Of a stretch of DNA of 25,718 nucleotides, positions 1 to 9,950 are shown piece after piece (positions within the stretch are counted from its first letter, which is position 1; each line of letters opens with the position of its first letter). Under the pieces are notes generated by a model that saw nothing but the letters and a program-made list of their open reading frames with translations, made no database searches and had not been told where the DNA came from. The position numbers and the translations under genes are program-made. The DNA comes from Chara braunii (lineage: Eukaryota > Streptophyta > Charophyceae > Charales > Characeae): positions 1,648,470 to 1,674,187 of the forward strand of contig BFEA01000229.1 of assembly GCA_003427395.1 (NCBI GenBank), in the 5' to 3' direction.

Positions 1-60
1 AGGATAAAATGAGTGTGCAATACTTAGGGCCGCCCACTTATGATACCTCACAGCAGATCT

Positions 61-105
61 AGTGGCGCAGCTCAATTCGTCAGGCACGCCACCTGGGGTA
101 AAGAA
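61..105 (+). repeat. decayed tRNA-like head (possible SINE 5' end)
   Basis: The stretch resembles the D-arm half of a tRNA: GTGGCGCAGCTCAATTCG followed by TCAGGCACGCCACC. It is similar in layout to the better preserved heads at 2781 and 3996, which carry a pol III A-box. No B-box follows and no cloverleaf can be closed, so it is not a tRNA gene. The relation to the other two heads is inferred from word order and is weak. Confidence 0.25.
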
Positions 106-1044
106 ACAAAAAAGGAGGAGGAAAACCAGGCGTACAGGGCCTCCCGGGAAGGAGGGCGCAAGATGCATTCCCTCTGATGGCTGGAGGGAGACAACAAAGC
201 TAAGCTATATTCTTTTTTTTTTTTTTTTTTTTTAAGGCACGTTGCATTATATTCCAAATCACATTCGCATAGGAGGCCGGGGACCTCACAATTCAACCCG
301 GAGTTATCCCGGCAGCATCAGCTGGTTTAGCTTCTGTGTTTCTCAGCTTAATCTATTCCTACAGTAGCAACCATGTCTAGCCTATATATGCTAACGAATT
401 TTTCAGCCAGTCCTACAGATCTAACAAACTAGTCGTTAACAGTAGTCTAATTGAAGGATTTAATAAAAGAGGGGGGTGAAAGACGGGAAGGTAGAACTAA
501 GGTAGAGCTAAGCTATATTCGTCGGGGTCCCCTGTACAAGCTTTAGGAATGGTGGTAGGTAGGCCTCACTCCGCTGCACAAAACCACATGCATTTGTTAT
601 CTTTTTGACCCAGGTGCAAACGAGTCCAACATTATGAATGTATGAGGTCTAAATAGCATCCAAATGCATGCAGTCTGGGCCTCCCTCCACTATTAAGCAA
701 ACGTGTAAAATGAGAATGAATCTTTCGTTAGAACCAGGGAAGATACACCACCATATTTTTCGTCTGTTGCATCTGCTGTGAGCATGGACGTTGCTCACGT
801 TCCGTCACGTGGGCTAGGTAACGTGCAATACAAATCACTCCAATATGCTTCGTCACACCCAAAAGTGCCAAGTAGCAAATAGACAGACAACAAAGCGAGG
901 ACAGAATTAGAGAAAAGGGGATGGAAGACAACGAAAAAGAAAAGGACTAGACAAAGGAGAGGAAGAAGAAGAAGATAAGGCACGTGATGTCCTGAACGCG
1001 ACTTAATTACGAAAAAATATGAATGAAGCTCGACACTGGCGTAG
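106..1044. other. no gene recognised
   Basis: No supported coding region is visible. A 23-base T tract lies at 211-233. A poly-lysine frame read across it on the minus strand is only the A-tract translated. The lower part (about 790-1044) may still belong to the 3' region of the minus-strand PLE copy, but I could not align it to the other copies by eye. Confidence 0.4.
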
Positions 1045-1085
1045 GACCCTACTGGTTTCACCTGGCCGCCAACCAGGATCATCAG
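1045..1085 (-). ncRNA. hammerhead-ribozyme-like core, PLE copy A
   Basis: On the minus strand the order is CTGATGA (1085-1079), a 5-bp helix CCTGG/CCAGG with a 7-base loop, GAAA (1059-1056 region), a 2-bp mini-helix CC/GG with a 5-base loop, then GTC (1047-1045). These are the invariant core elements of a hammerhead ribozyme in the right order, with the very short helix III described for PLE hammerheads. Two points weaken it: the first position of helix II is a U.U mismatch, and helix I next to the core is not obvious. The same block recurs in copies B and C while the flanks of A are no longer alignable by eye. Confidence 0.5.
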
Positions 1086-1745
1086 GGGTCAGTTAAGTCG
1101 GTACAGTAGACATCAATGGACGCGGATATATAGTCTAGTGAGAAAGAGTCATAAGAACCACGTCCGTCGAAGAAAACGTCTTAGTAGCCAAGTAAGCCGC
1201 GTGAAACCACCACATGTACTAAAAAGTCTGAATTATTCATTGCTACGAAAAGTAAAGTAATGCATCTAGGGCCACTATGCATAAAAAAACAGAACAATCC
1301 CGAAAATTGTCGAGATCCAACCGGTACCGAATGCCAAAAGTAGGACCCAAAAAAAATCACCGGATCGATACCTCTAGAAACTGCCGATATCTGAATCAAA
1401 CCAGGATTGAAGAAAAGAAGAGAAAGAAAGAGATAGGTAACTGGATCGAAGCCAAGATACTCCAAAGAAAAGTCAACAGGACGAGAGGCTAACTCAACAT
1501 AGCACAACTCCAGTATTTCCTTTATTCCCATACTGCTGCTGACGGAACAACAAAAATATCAGTTAACCCTGGCGCAGGCCAAATCTTAATAGGCCAGATA
1601 CCCCCCAAGCAACACATCTTAGTAGGCTAGATACCCCCCGAAGCAACACATCTTAGTAAGTCGGATACCCCACGAAGCAACATATCCAACACAACAGGTA
1701 ATGAACCACTCATCCCCTAAGACGAGGATAACTCCTTTAACACTT
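1086..1745 (-). other. 3' region of PLE copy A
   Basis: This non-coding stretch lies between the RT stop and the hammerhead-like core, as in copies B and C, where the corresponding spacing is roughly 0.5 kb. Apart from the ribozyme-like block I could not align it to the other copies, so copy A belongs to a diverged subfamily. It holds the tandem repeat at 1583-1683. Confidence 0.4.
1583..1683. repeat. three-unit tandem repeat, 33-34 bases per unit
   Basis: Units at 1583-1615, 1616-1649 and 1650-1683 share the pattern ATCTTAGTAGGC, then GATACCCCCC, then AAGCAACAC, with a few substitutions. It sits just downstream of the RT stop codon in PLE copy A. No unit of this kind is seen in copies B or C. 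Confidence 0.85.
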
Positions 1746-2555
1746 TCAACCGAAAAACCGACCCCACTTAGTAAGCACCGGTATCCATTCCTTCCATGTA
1801 CCCGCGAACTTCCTTGAAAAATTCATCAAAGCATCATCGAAGAAGCAATCAGGGTAGCCCCTCCTCCACAATTCCCATTTGAGCGAAAAAAGAAAGGGAA
1901 GTGTCATACCCTCAATGGTCGTGAAGGTCCTAGCTCTATGAAGAAAAAAGTAGATCACTGCAACCTTCTGCTGTTTATGAGTAAAGGAAGAGAAATCCTG
2001 CAGGTTCTGAAAAACTAATCTGCCATTAGTATTTTCCCATTGGTTCTTCATCAGAGGGACACACACCACACCCGTCTTCCCTTCACATACCTGGAGCGGA
2101 CAACCTAGAAAATCCCAACCATCACCGTCACTCGTTTTTTCCAAGGTGAGATTGCCATCATAGCATTTACTGAAAGAGTCAATCAGACGAGCTGCTCTCC
2201 TTAGATCATCCTCACAACCTTTACTGCAGATCACAAAGACAGACGCATCATCGACAAGACGGACTCCTTTGAAAAAGCAACGGTCAACAGCAAGACTAAG
2301 TAAAAAACAGAACTCATTATAGCTACATAGTAAACAGGCTAACGCCGGACTTAATGACTTCCCCATGGGAATACCCACGGTTTGTCGAAGGAGCTTTCCC
2401 GACGCAGAGACAAAGATGTTATTCAATTCAAACGAGATGAACTCAAACAGAGTAGCAAAGGTGAGCTTTCTCCATCCTTCTTCACACTTACCCTTAAGTA
2501 GCTTAGCACTTTTTCCCTGCTTCCTAGCGGCAACTCCCACCAAGCCTTTGTCCAT
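1746..2555 (-). CDS. Penelope-like reverse transcriptase, C-terminal half (5'-truncated copy A)
   Basis: The product is the catalytic C-terminal half of a PLE-type RT, which would copy element RNA at a nicked target. Visible motifs: RT motif B as VGIPMGKSLSPALA (about residues 60-73), motif C as RLVDDASVFV with the two catalytic aspartates (about residues 100-109), and a motif D/E region LEKTSDGDGWDFLG. The frame is open for 269 codons. It aligns throughout with the RT of copy B at 15427-16300, sharing for example ARKQGK and SFELNN versus GFELDN. Motif A and everything upstream are missing: homology stops near 2560 beside an A/T-rich tract, so the first methionine is just the first one inside the fragment. 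5' truncation is normal for target-primed elements. Probably not expressed as a functional protein. Confidence 0.8.
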   Translation of the reverse strand: MDKGLVGVAARKQGKSAKLLKGKCEEGWRKLTFATLFEFISFELNNIFVSASGKLLRQTVGIPMGKSLSPALACLLCSYNEFCFLLSLAVDRCFFKGVRLVDDASVFVICSKGCEDDLRRAARLIDSFSKCYDGNLTLEKTSDGDGWDFLGCPLQVCEGKTGVVCVPLMKNQWENTNGRLVFQNLQDFSSFTHKQQKVAVIYFFLHRARTFTTIEGMTLPFLFSLKWELWRRGYPDCFFDDALMNFSRKFAGTWKEWIPVLTKWGRFFG

Positions 2556-2597
2556 CTAGGTAACGGCCAGACATAAAAAAGAAAAAAAAAAACAATA

Positions 2598-2620
2598 TTT
2601 TTTTTTTTTTTTTTTTTTTT
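2598..2620. repeat. T tract at the truncation edge of PLE copy A
   Basis: A run of more than 20 T preceded by A-rich sequence (2575-2597). It borders the point where PLE homology ends and may be part of the older insertion site. Confidence 0.7.
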
Positions 2621-2687
2621 GGGAAACGTAAAATTGAGAGAAGAAGGTTCAGGCTGCTACGGGGTTCCACATATGCCTATAGTTAGG

Positions 2688-3020
2688 AGTAGTGGTAGGT
2701 AGGTAGTGTGAGGTGAAATTGAGAGAAGAATATAGCTATAGAAAAAACAAACAAAAAACGAGACGACCAACCACTATCCAGCGGCCTAACTCAGTTGGTA
2801 AGGCACGCAACTGGCATTCAGGGGGCCTCATGTACCTTCCTGGGCATGCTTGGCTCCAGCCGTCCTAGAGATATAGACCACTGATCCCTCCATCGGCATT
2901 GAGCAGAGTCTGTTCGTGGGGGCGGGGACCCCCACCTGAGGGGAGGCACAGGGATTGGTCCTGTTGGCATGGTCCCTGATGCTGTAGTGGTAGGTAGGTA
3001 GTGCAAGGTGAAATTGAGAG
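2688..3020. repeat. 37-base direct repeat flanking a tRNA-like head
   Basis: GTAGTGGTAGGTAGGTAGTG followed by (T/C)(G/A)AGGTGAAATTGAGAG occurs at 2688-2724 and 2984-3020. A partial match to its 3' half lies at about 2628-2643. The two copies bracket the tRNA-like head at 2781, so this may be one SINE-like family in several broken copies. Confidence 0.6.
2781..2825 (+). repeat. tRNA-derived SINE-like head
   Basis: GCGGCCTAACTCAGTTGG begins it and contains a near-consensus pol III A-box (TAACTCAGTTGG, 2787-2798), followed by a D-loop-like TAAGGCACGC and an anticodon-arm-like stretch. The similarity to the head at 3996 is high up to GGCATTCAGG and then stops. No B-box is seen downstream, so it is a truncated tRNA-derived repeat and not a tRNA gene. 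Confidence 0.45.
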
Positions 3021-3113
3021 GGGGGGGGGGGAAAGAACAAAACAAATAAAACACTTTCAAAAATGGACCCGCCAGACCCACCTGCCCAAAAACGAGGGGC
3101 CAAGTCCCACCCA

Positions 3114-3252
3114 CTAGCAGCGTTGAGTATCCTCAACGCCTGAATATGGACGTGTTTGTCGAGATGTGCAGTTGAGGAAACTCAACACCGTTTCTGCACG
3201 TCTCCACAAACTCATCCACATTCAGGCGTTGAGGTAACTCAAACGCTGCTAG
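3114..3252. repeat. 139-base near-perfect inverted repeat (foldback)
   Basis: The arms run inward from CTAGCAGCGTT(T)GAG at both ends and pair over about 60 bases with few mismatches, leaving a loop of only a few bases around 3183. Each arm starts with a smaller palindrome (GTTGAG...CTCAAC). No clear target duplication flanks it. It could be a foldback/MITE-type element or give a long hairpin RNA; the sequence alone does not decide. Confidence 0.85.
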
Positions 3253-3857
3253 AGGGGGGGGGAAACGGAGGAGAAAAAAAAAACAGACTCTCAGGACCAA
3301 ACACACCATATTCAGAATGTCTCGGAACTTCTATGACGTCTATATACACCACAACACTTCTTCTACCCGACGATTCTACAGAATCTGTGCAGAATCGTGC
3401 AAGAATCGTGCAAATCGGCCCAGTTACAGTTACACAAAAAAATAAAGAAAAAAGAAAAAAAAACGAAAGCAGAAAGCAATGACAATGCTATAGACACTGG
3501 CCGGGGGAAGCCAACCACATGCACCGAAAACATACACCTTGTCAACATAGCCCCCCCAAACCCAGATTAATGCACAGACCGGTCGGGGCATTGGAACAAA
3601 GAAAACATGAGCCACGCCCTCGCCTTTTTTAGAGCAACCACATCCCAACCCGGTTTTTAGCCCTCTTCGACTTCGCCCACCCTTCCAACTACCCTTCGAC
3701 CCAACGGGCGACCGGTCTCTGCACAACGACCTTTCGTTCCTACGTCAAAACGACGAGGTATAACGTAGCCTACGGGCTGCGAACTCCTAAGGCTATCTAT
3801 AGGGGACCCCTGCAAGCACAGCTACCTCTCACTGCGAAGGGGATCTTGCATGTTGCC

Positions 3858-3905
3858 CCTTGCCCTAGTGGTTAAGGGTGTAGGTTTGGGGCCGCCAGTG
3901 AGGGT
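3858..3905 (+). repeat. second type of tRNA-like head (weak)
   Basis: CCCTAGTGGTTAAGGGTG resembles the A-box/D-arm of a Ser- or Leu-type tRNA (TAGTGGTTAAGG at 3866-3877). No convincing acceptor stem or B-box was found. It lies about 120 bases before the head at 3996, so composite SINE remains are possible. Confidence 0.2.
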
Positions 3906-3995
3906 CTGGCTAACGCAAAGACCGAGACCTGCCAGTAGCTGCGCCTCCCTTTCTCATCGTCCCCCACCCCTCATCGAGCAGCAGTAGTGGATCCT

Positions 3996-4041
3996 GCGGC
4001 CTAGCTCAGTTGGTTAGGCACGCAAGTGGCATTCAGGAGGT
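3996..4041 (+). repeat. tRNA-derived SINE-like head
   Basis: GCGGCCTAGCTCAGTTGG then TTAGGCACGC. The A-box TAGCTCAGTTGG (4002-4013) fits the pol III consensus TRGYNNARNNGG. It matches the head at 2781 until shortly after GGCATTCAGG. The following bases GAGGTTGTGGA could be the wreck of a T-arm/B-box, but the consensus GGTTCGANTCC is absent. Confidence 0.5.
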
Positions 4042-4245
4042 TGTGGAGAAATGTATTTATAAATGGCACGACCACAATTGTTCTGGTTTTTCTTTTCTCA
4101 CAATTGGAGTGGCATACGGGCACTTCCATTCCACAACAGAAAATGAAGAGTGAGTTGCCAGAATCCCTTTTGTACAAAAATGGCGAACGGAAGGAGGCTC
4201 GTACAGTTTCTTTTAAAAAAACACCCTTTGAGGGAACAAGAGGGT

Positions 4246-4289
4246 CGTTGAGCTAGCTGTCTCGAAAAAAGGAGACAGCTAGCTCAACG
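4246..4289. repeat. perfect 18-bp hairpin with 8-base loop
   Basis: CGTTGAGCTAGCTGTCTC is followed by the loop GAAAAAAG and then its exact reverse complement. The outer word TAGCTCAACGGA is repeated directly at 4471-4482. No gene ends here that would make it a terminator. It may be a small foldback repeat. Confidence 0.85.
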
Positions 4290-5260
4290 GAAAGTGGCGA
4301 GGGTAGGGGGAGTAGTACTCGAGAGAAAGGATGTACTTCTGCTTTTTGTTGTAAGAAAAAGCAAAGATGGTCTCTATTGCCTTTTTTAAAACGGACAGCT
4401 AGATGACTTGGACGACGTGCATCTCCGTTGTTGCGTACAGTCACACATCGTCGGAAGCCCAACGTTGACCTAGCTCAACGGAGGTATTCTATTTCGTCGT
4501 TGACGTTCAATCAAGTGCGGCTGGGGGTGACAGACGTGAACCGCACATCGAACCACACATCTCACTTTGCATCTATAGGCCCGCCTGATGAAGTATACAG
4601 TGGTGCCCATGAGAAAGCAACGACCAATGAAGTGGTCGGTACTGGAATTTTTTATTGATATTGAACATTGCCGTTGGTCTGGATTTCCAGACTTTTGGAG
4701 GGGGGGGAGTGTTTTCGAGACTTCGGACGTTGCTGTTTACTCGTTGGCATACTACCAAAAAAAGAAAAAAATTATGGGCAGTTACTATCGTTCCGTCAGA
4801 CATGGCGATTTTATTGCAGTGGGGACGTAGGGCCTGGCAACGTGAGAATACGGCACATGCATTTGGACTCTTCCGCGACACATTTCATTCATATTTTTTG
4901 ACTCGTCCGATCTGTAGGCCCTCGCGCCACTTCTTTCAAGAAAAGTGATTGGCAAAAATTGTGTTCGTGCATTTTGTTTGATTCATTTTAAAACCACTTA
5001 AAAACCATTTCGAAATGCAAAAATGTTGTAACACATCATATAATACTTCGCTAGTGGGACGAGGCCCCAGGAGAAGATCAACAGTGTCACCACAGACCCA
5101 TGCATGCAGCTCCCTCTAGATGAAATTCACGTGTTGCCTCCGAGCCGATTATTTCAGAGATGGCCTCTCAAAGCGTAGACACAGTTGAGCTTCCGGTATT
5201 TAGGCCACAGGCATGGCAGCATGCATTCGCGCCACCGCCCCCAACCCGTAGTTGTGCATG
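4290..5260. other. no gene recognised
   Basis: Several short frames overlap on both strands here but none shows a known domain, a consistent start or homology elsewhere in the window. I see no further repeat of note apart from the TAGCTCAACGGA word at 4471. Confidence 0.4.
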
Positions 5261-5566
5261 TTTTAGGACGCACTCACACTCACACTACCGGTAGGACTCT
5301 TTTTTTGGTGCTAAGGATGTGACCCCTATTTGGCCTATTGTGAGTACGCTTGTAAGACCACCAGTACTTGGCCCAGCAATAGGCCGTGGAAAAAGATAGA
5401 GTAGAAACATTTCTAGTCGGATGAACTTGGTCGCTTTTGTAGTGAACCGTACATTTCCTAAAATTGTGGCTTGTTAACGGGCACGAGTTGAGGAAGTACT
5501 GGTGGTCATAAGCATCCGGGTCTGGCTGTAAAATGCGGTCAGTGCAGAATGTGATCCCTGTTTGGC

Positions 5567-6020
5567 CTAGTGTGAGTATGCCCTTAGGCCATAGAGGGCT
5601 CACATTTGCTCCCTAACACCGAAGGTTGCCAACTTGTCCTCTTAGACGACTCTGTTAGTGCTAAGGACCCCACCCCACTACTGCTTTGCTTGTGCTCAAG
5701 CGCAGGGGTCTCGAAAGTGGAAGAATGTAGACCCTCATGGGACCTCATTCCATACTTTTTTTTTCCTGGTATCACGAGGCCAGCCCCTCCCACCCCTCTC
5801 TCCCTTGCAACCCCAATTTCGTCGGAACTTACCATGCCTCTCTCAGGGCATACTCACCGTGACACTAGGACTTTTCTTCCTCGCAACCCCAATTTCATCG
5901 GAACTTAGAGGACCATCCCACTCTCAGGGCATACTCGCACTAGGACTTTTCTCCCTCGCACCCCTAATTTCGTCGGAACTTAGAGAACCATCCCTCTCTT
6001 AGGGCATACTCACACTAGGA
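5567..6020. repeat. inverted repeat pair around a tandem array (possible MITE remnant)
   Basis: CCTAGTGTGAGTATGCCCT at 5568-5586 is the exact reverse complement of AGGGCATACTCACACTAGG at 6001-6019. Further degenerate versions of the same word occur at about 5333-5350 and 5847-5869, at 5928-5945, and in the TGTGAGTAAAGTCC repeats of 6110-6155. The pair could be terminal repeats of a non-autonomous DNA transposon of about 450 bases, but no clear target duplication was found. Confidence 0.5.
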
Positions 6021-6024
6021 CGTT
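5800..6024. repeat. tandem repeat, three units of about 75 bases
   Basis: Units at 5800-5875, 5876-5950 and 5951-6024 each read CTCCCTCGCAACCCC, AATTTCGTCGGAACTTA, a variable CCATCC stretch, TCAGGGCATACTC, then ACTAGGACTTTT. The second and third units are closest. The inverted word described for 5567-6020 is part of each unit. Confidence 0.8.
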
Positions 6025-6186
6025 CCGGCATGTATTTGAGCACTTTTTCGACCCGACTGGATGCACCTAACGGCAATTACGTCCACAAAGAAGTGGAAAA
6101 AGTCATAGTGTGAGTAAAGTCCCAGTGTGAGTAAATGTGAGTAAAGTCCTAGTGTACGGCCACTTTGGATGCCAGGTGTTATGATT

Positions 6187-6355
6187 TTGTATACCAGCCC
6201 CATGAGCTAACCATGATGCCCCCAAGTAGTTCGTACCTAAAGTATGCCTTTACAGGGCTAACACAAGCAGTGTCTGATGACCCCCCACCAGACTAAAGTC
6301 TAACCTACTAACCTATACCAGCCCATGACCTACCCTCAATACGCCCCCTAGAGCC
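6187..6355. repeat. degenerate direct repeat
   Basis: TATACCAGCCCCATGAGCTA with a CCATGATGCCCCCA tail near 6190 recurs as TATACCAGCCCATGACCTA with CAATACGCCCCCT near 6313. This is a short, decayed duplication with no coding content. Confidence 0.5.
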
Positions 6356-6799
6356 CCCATACTCAATTGTTCTCTTTGTTCACCTTCGTCGTATGTGTTA
6401 CGAAGTTGTTATTTTTTTTTTAAATAAAAACAACAACCGAGATGATTAGGAATGATGACATGAGCATACATTCCTAATCACCCAACTGCAATTCCAATTT
6501 ATTGATGGGGAGTAGCACCTGCTGGAAATCGGGTCCTGCGTCGTACAAAACATAGAGAGTTCAGATTGATCTTAGCACTTCGGGATAGGGTCATCTCTTA
6601 AGTCCATGCAGACCAGCTGATTAAACTATAAACCTTAGTGATCCCTTCCCTTAAGGATATATACTCATCCCTCATTCCCCCCCCCCCCCCAAACCAATTC
6701 AACTCTACAAGTGCGAGCTCGAAGATAAAAATCAGATTTAAGAAACATGCATTTATGAGATAGTCTCCTGGCAGAATGTTGAACCAATCATCAAACTTC

Positions 6800-9700
6800 A
6801 CAAAATATATATATTTTTAATCATTAACTTAGGCTCATTTTCCCCATGCCATATCACGTTTCCAATCTCCTTTTCCTGTAAATCTCCTACCCAGTCTTTT
6901 GCAAATTTATGTATGCTTTTCATATCATTTTTATTAATAAAATAATTCAGTTTGGCTTTAGTTGTGGCCCATTGGACGCGAGTCTCAGTTTTCACAAAGT
7001 CATTTATGATCTCATAATATTCCTCCCCTTCCACTTGTACATCTTTCAGTACTAAAACACATCTTTTGTGCCATATGACCCATACTATTGCTTTTCTGCC
7101 TAGGCATAAAAAAAATGTTTGAAAATTTGGTAGTGAAAGATTGATAGGATTTTAATGGCCCAGTAGTAAGAGTCTTCATTCTTGAGGTCACTCGAAACCA
7201 GTTAATCGTCTCCATATGCAATCCCAACGACGCCACATTAGAATCGAGTCAGAACATTGGGTAAAGATGTGCTCAATGGTTTCGTTATACTTTAAGGAGG
7301 GAAATATTGTAATGCATGACTGACACCAAGGGGTTGGCAACCCTCTTTGTTATAGTGTCGAGTGATAAATTAACCAATTATTAGTAAGTAAGCATCTGTG
7401 CATAATCGTCATCTGAGGAAAACAAATTTTGCAGACCTTTCCTTAACAGTCTGGAACCATCATATATGCTTAACCGAATCCATATTAATATATTAAGGTA
7501 TCGAACCCATTTATCTTGCAAAATGGTTGGAACGTCTACTATTGGTCTCAACAGATAATAAGTCACTTTGAAAGTTAGTGATTGTAGTGTCTTGGATTTT
7601 CCTTGTTTAGAGAACTACCACCATCATCCCTTAGGGTCAAAAGGAAGTATTGTTGTAGGTAACCCCAAAAAGAAGGTTTTCCATTGACTATGAGATGCAT
7701 AATGAAGTACTTTAATCCTATACAGTCTTGTAAGTGGAATGAAATCAACCCTATCAGGCTCAGGGCGAGAGAGAGACATATCTTTAAGTAGTTTGGAAAT
7801 ATTTACCATTGCACCATTCTGATGTAGGTAAACCACTTGATCCACCATCCATAAGTTGTTGAGTCGAAACTAGCCATCCAATCCGACTCTTTTATATGAA
7901 TACCCTTTTTAAGTGTGTTTACCCAAGCCAGGGGGATGGAGGATATTAATTGTCCCAACATATCTTCCACATGATGAGCATACCTTAAAGTAAATTTGAG
8001 GTCCTCTGTCGATTTTCAATCTTTCATTGTTGAATCCCAAATATCTTTAATTCGCAGAATGCCCCTTTTGACTCATGTGGCACGTAGTAATGACGAGTTA
8101 TTGTAGATTCCACCATTTATTTTAGTAATTCATCTACTCTAAAAAACAGGTTGTCGTAAGACTTCTTCGTACCTTACAGAAAATCAACGATTTGGAACCA
8201 GTAGTTGCCTTCATGTCCTCATAACGGTAACCCCAAAATATATAATATAAGGTAATATCTCTGCGAAATTTTTCGCATTCCCCTTCTTCTTGCAAATGAA
8301 AATTTACGCGAGGAATACTCCCATAGCGATCTTCCAACCGTGTCAGCAGGTGCATTTGAGTTGTTGTGAGTGAGGCTAATCACCTTATCTGTTCCAAGGC
8401 CATTAGTTGTCATAGGACCTCCAGTAAAAAAATGAGTTTCCTTACTCATTGCAGCATCAGAGTTTGACATTGCAGTGATGGATCGAGTATGCCTAATCCT
8501 CCTCTCCTTTTGGGTTGGATGAGGATAAGCTAAGCTATCCGAATATCGTTGGAAAAAAAATTAATATCCTTAATCTCGGTGTTATTTAGTGCTCAAATAG
8601 CAGATTTGTACTATATAGAGGCTAGTACCACATTATTAATCAGTAGTGTTCTACCAGATAATGAGGTAAGTTTATTTTTCCATTGGTTTATTTTTTTTTA
8701 TTACTGGCCTAGTGATCCAATCATCATTTGTTCGAGGTTTACCTTAAGATGTTAAAGAAACTCCTAAAACACGGATTAGAGCATCAAAAGGTAACTATCT
8801 CACTCTGGGATATTGCAAAGGCTTGACATCATAATGAACATGTCCATTAGAGTTTTGATTTCCCTCACATTAGGTTCGGAAGTTTTTAGTATAAGCGTGA
8901 GATCTTCCGCAAACATAGAGCTTAGAGGTATAGCTTCCTCAGGGATGCGCGAGATTTGTAGTCGTTGTACATTATGGTTGGTACGAAGGTTCACTCTTGA
9001 AGCCTCCATGATAACGAGAAAAAGGAAGGGTGTCAATGGGTATCCTTGACGCACCGATCTCTGGAGCTTGATTTTATGGGAAAGCAACTCGTTTATCTAC
9101 ACTCTATTGGTACCATTAAAGTATATAATATTGATGCATTGTCTCATTACTGACCTGGAATTCATTTTTTCATACAGGCGTCAAAAACTTTTCAATCTAT
9201 ATGATCGTAAGCCTTTTCAAAATCAATAAAAAGTACTAAAAACTACTGATGCATTTTTATTGGATTATCTAGTGATTTTAATCATTTAATTTACCAATAG
9301 AATATTGTCATAAATATGATGTCTTACTATAAACCCTGTATGAGATGGATTTATGATCCCTTGCATTACTGGAATCATTTTATTGGCAATAACTTTAGCT
9401 AACATTGTATATACTACTGACATAAAAGTAATAAACCGACAATTTTTAATGTTAGATTTTTTCTCTTTTTTGTACAAAGGGGTTAGTACCCCTTGCCCTA
9501 CAAATTATTCTGTTTGACAAACTTGAAAAATTATTCGATAAAATTTCATTAGATCATCTATAAATTTTAACCGCACCGCTTCCCATAATTCCTCAGGAAA
9601 TTCATCAATCCTCGACGTTTTATCCTCATCCATTTGTAGAAGAGTTATTCACATCTCAACCTTTTTTATAGACCGCTCTAACAAATTTATTTGTTTATAA

Positions 9701-9950
9701 GAAATAGATCGTGATAGTGGGACAAAATACTTCGTGATTGTTATAATGTCTTCCTTTTGTTCCCTTCTATTGTTATTGGAGATAAATGATTATTTGAATA
9801 AATCATAAGTCAATTTAAGATTCGCTGCTGAAGTGTAAGAGACATTATCATCTGAAAAGGATTGTTTAGCGGGATCAATTATAACTTCTATAGCGGAACG
9901 GTTGACACGTAAAAAAAAGTCAGACCAAGAAAAATGATTTTACAAGATGA
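6800..9950 (-). pseudogene. decayed LINE (non-LTR) reverse transcriptase pseudogene
   Basis: A plant-type LINE ORF2 can be followed on the minus strand through many stops and frameshifts. In order: a pre-RT region (about 9950-9600, words DEFPEELWEAVR and KFYRIIF); RT fingers at 9477-9286 (KNCRFITFMSVVYTMLAKVI, then HPSHTGFI-like SHTGFI and DNILL); palm at 9087-8800 (VRQGYPLTPFLFLVIMEA, motif B; then FAEDLTLI, motif C with E for the first D); thumb/connection near 8690-8500 (NQWKNKLTSLSGRTLLINN, then RRGGLGILDPSLQC); a post-RT region (8355-8134, 7848-7624); and a zinc site near 7326-7268 (CQSC, then EHIFTQC). No endonuclease domain was found upstream. The catalytic FADD has become FAED, which would inactivate it even without the stops. 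Confidence 0.85.
7220..7340 (-). other. zf-RVT-like zinc site of the decayed LINE
   Basis: In one open frame on the minus strand: WCQSC, about 13 residues, then NETIEHIFTQC, then MWRRW. C-x2-C ... E-H-x4-C is the pattern of the zinc-binding domain that follows the RT in many plant LINEs. Its position about 1.5 kb downstream of the palm motifs agrees with such an element. Confidence 0.7.

Noticed and set aside
72-296. Frame with a lysine run
   Set aside because: The lysines are the T tract read from the minus strand; the rest shows no motif.
2781-4041. Functional tRNA genes
   Set aside because: Only the 5' half with the A-box is present; no T-arm, B-box or acceptor closure.
4026-4948. Overlapping plus-strand frames that might be a transposase
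   Set aside because: No DDE-like spacing, zinc finger or other family motif could be seen, and several frames compete.
5800-6024. Regular repeats that might suggest a CRISPR array
   Set aside because: Units are contiguous with no unique spacers, and the window is eukaryotic.
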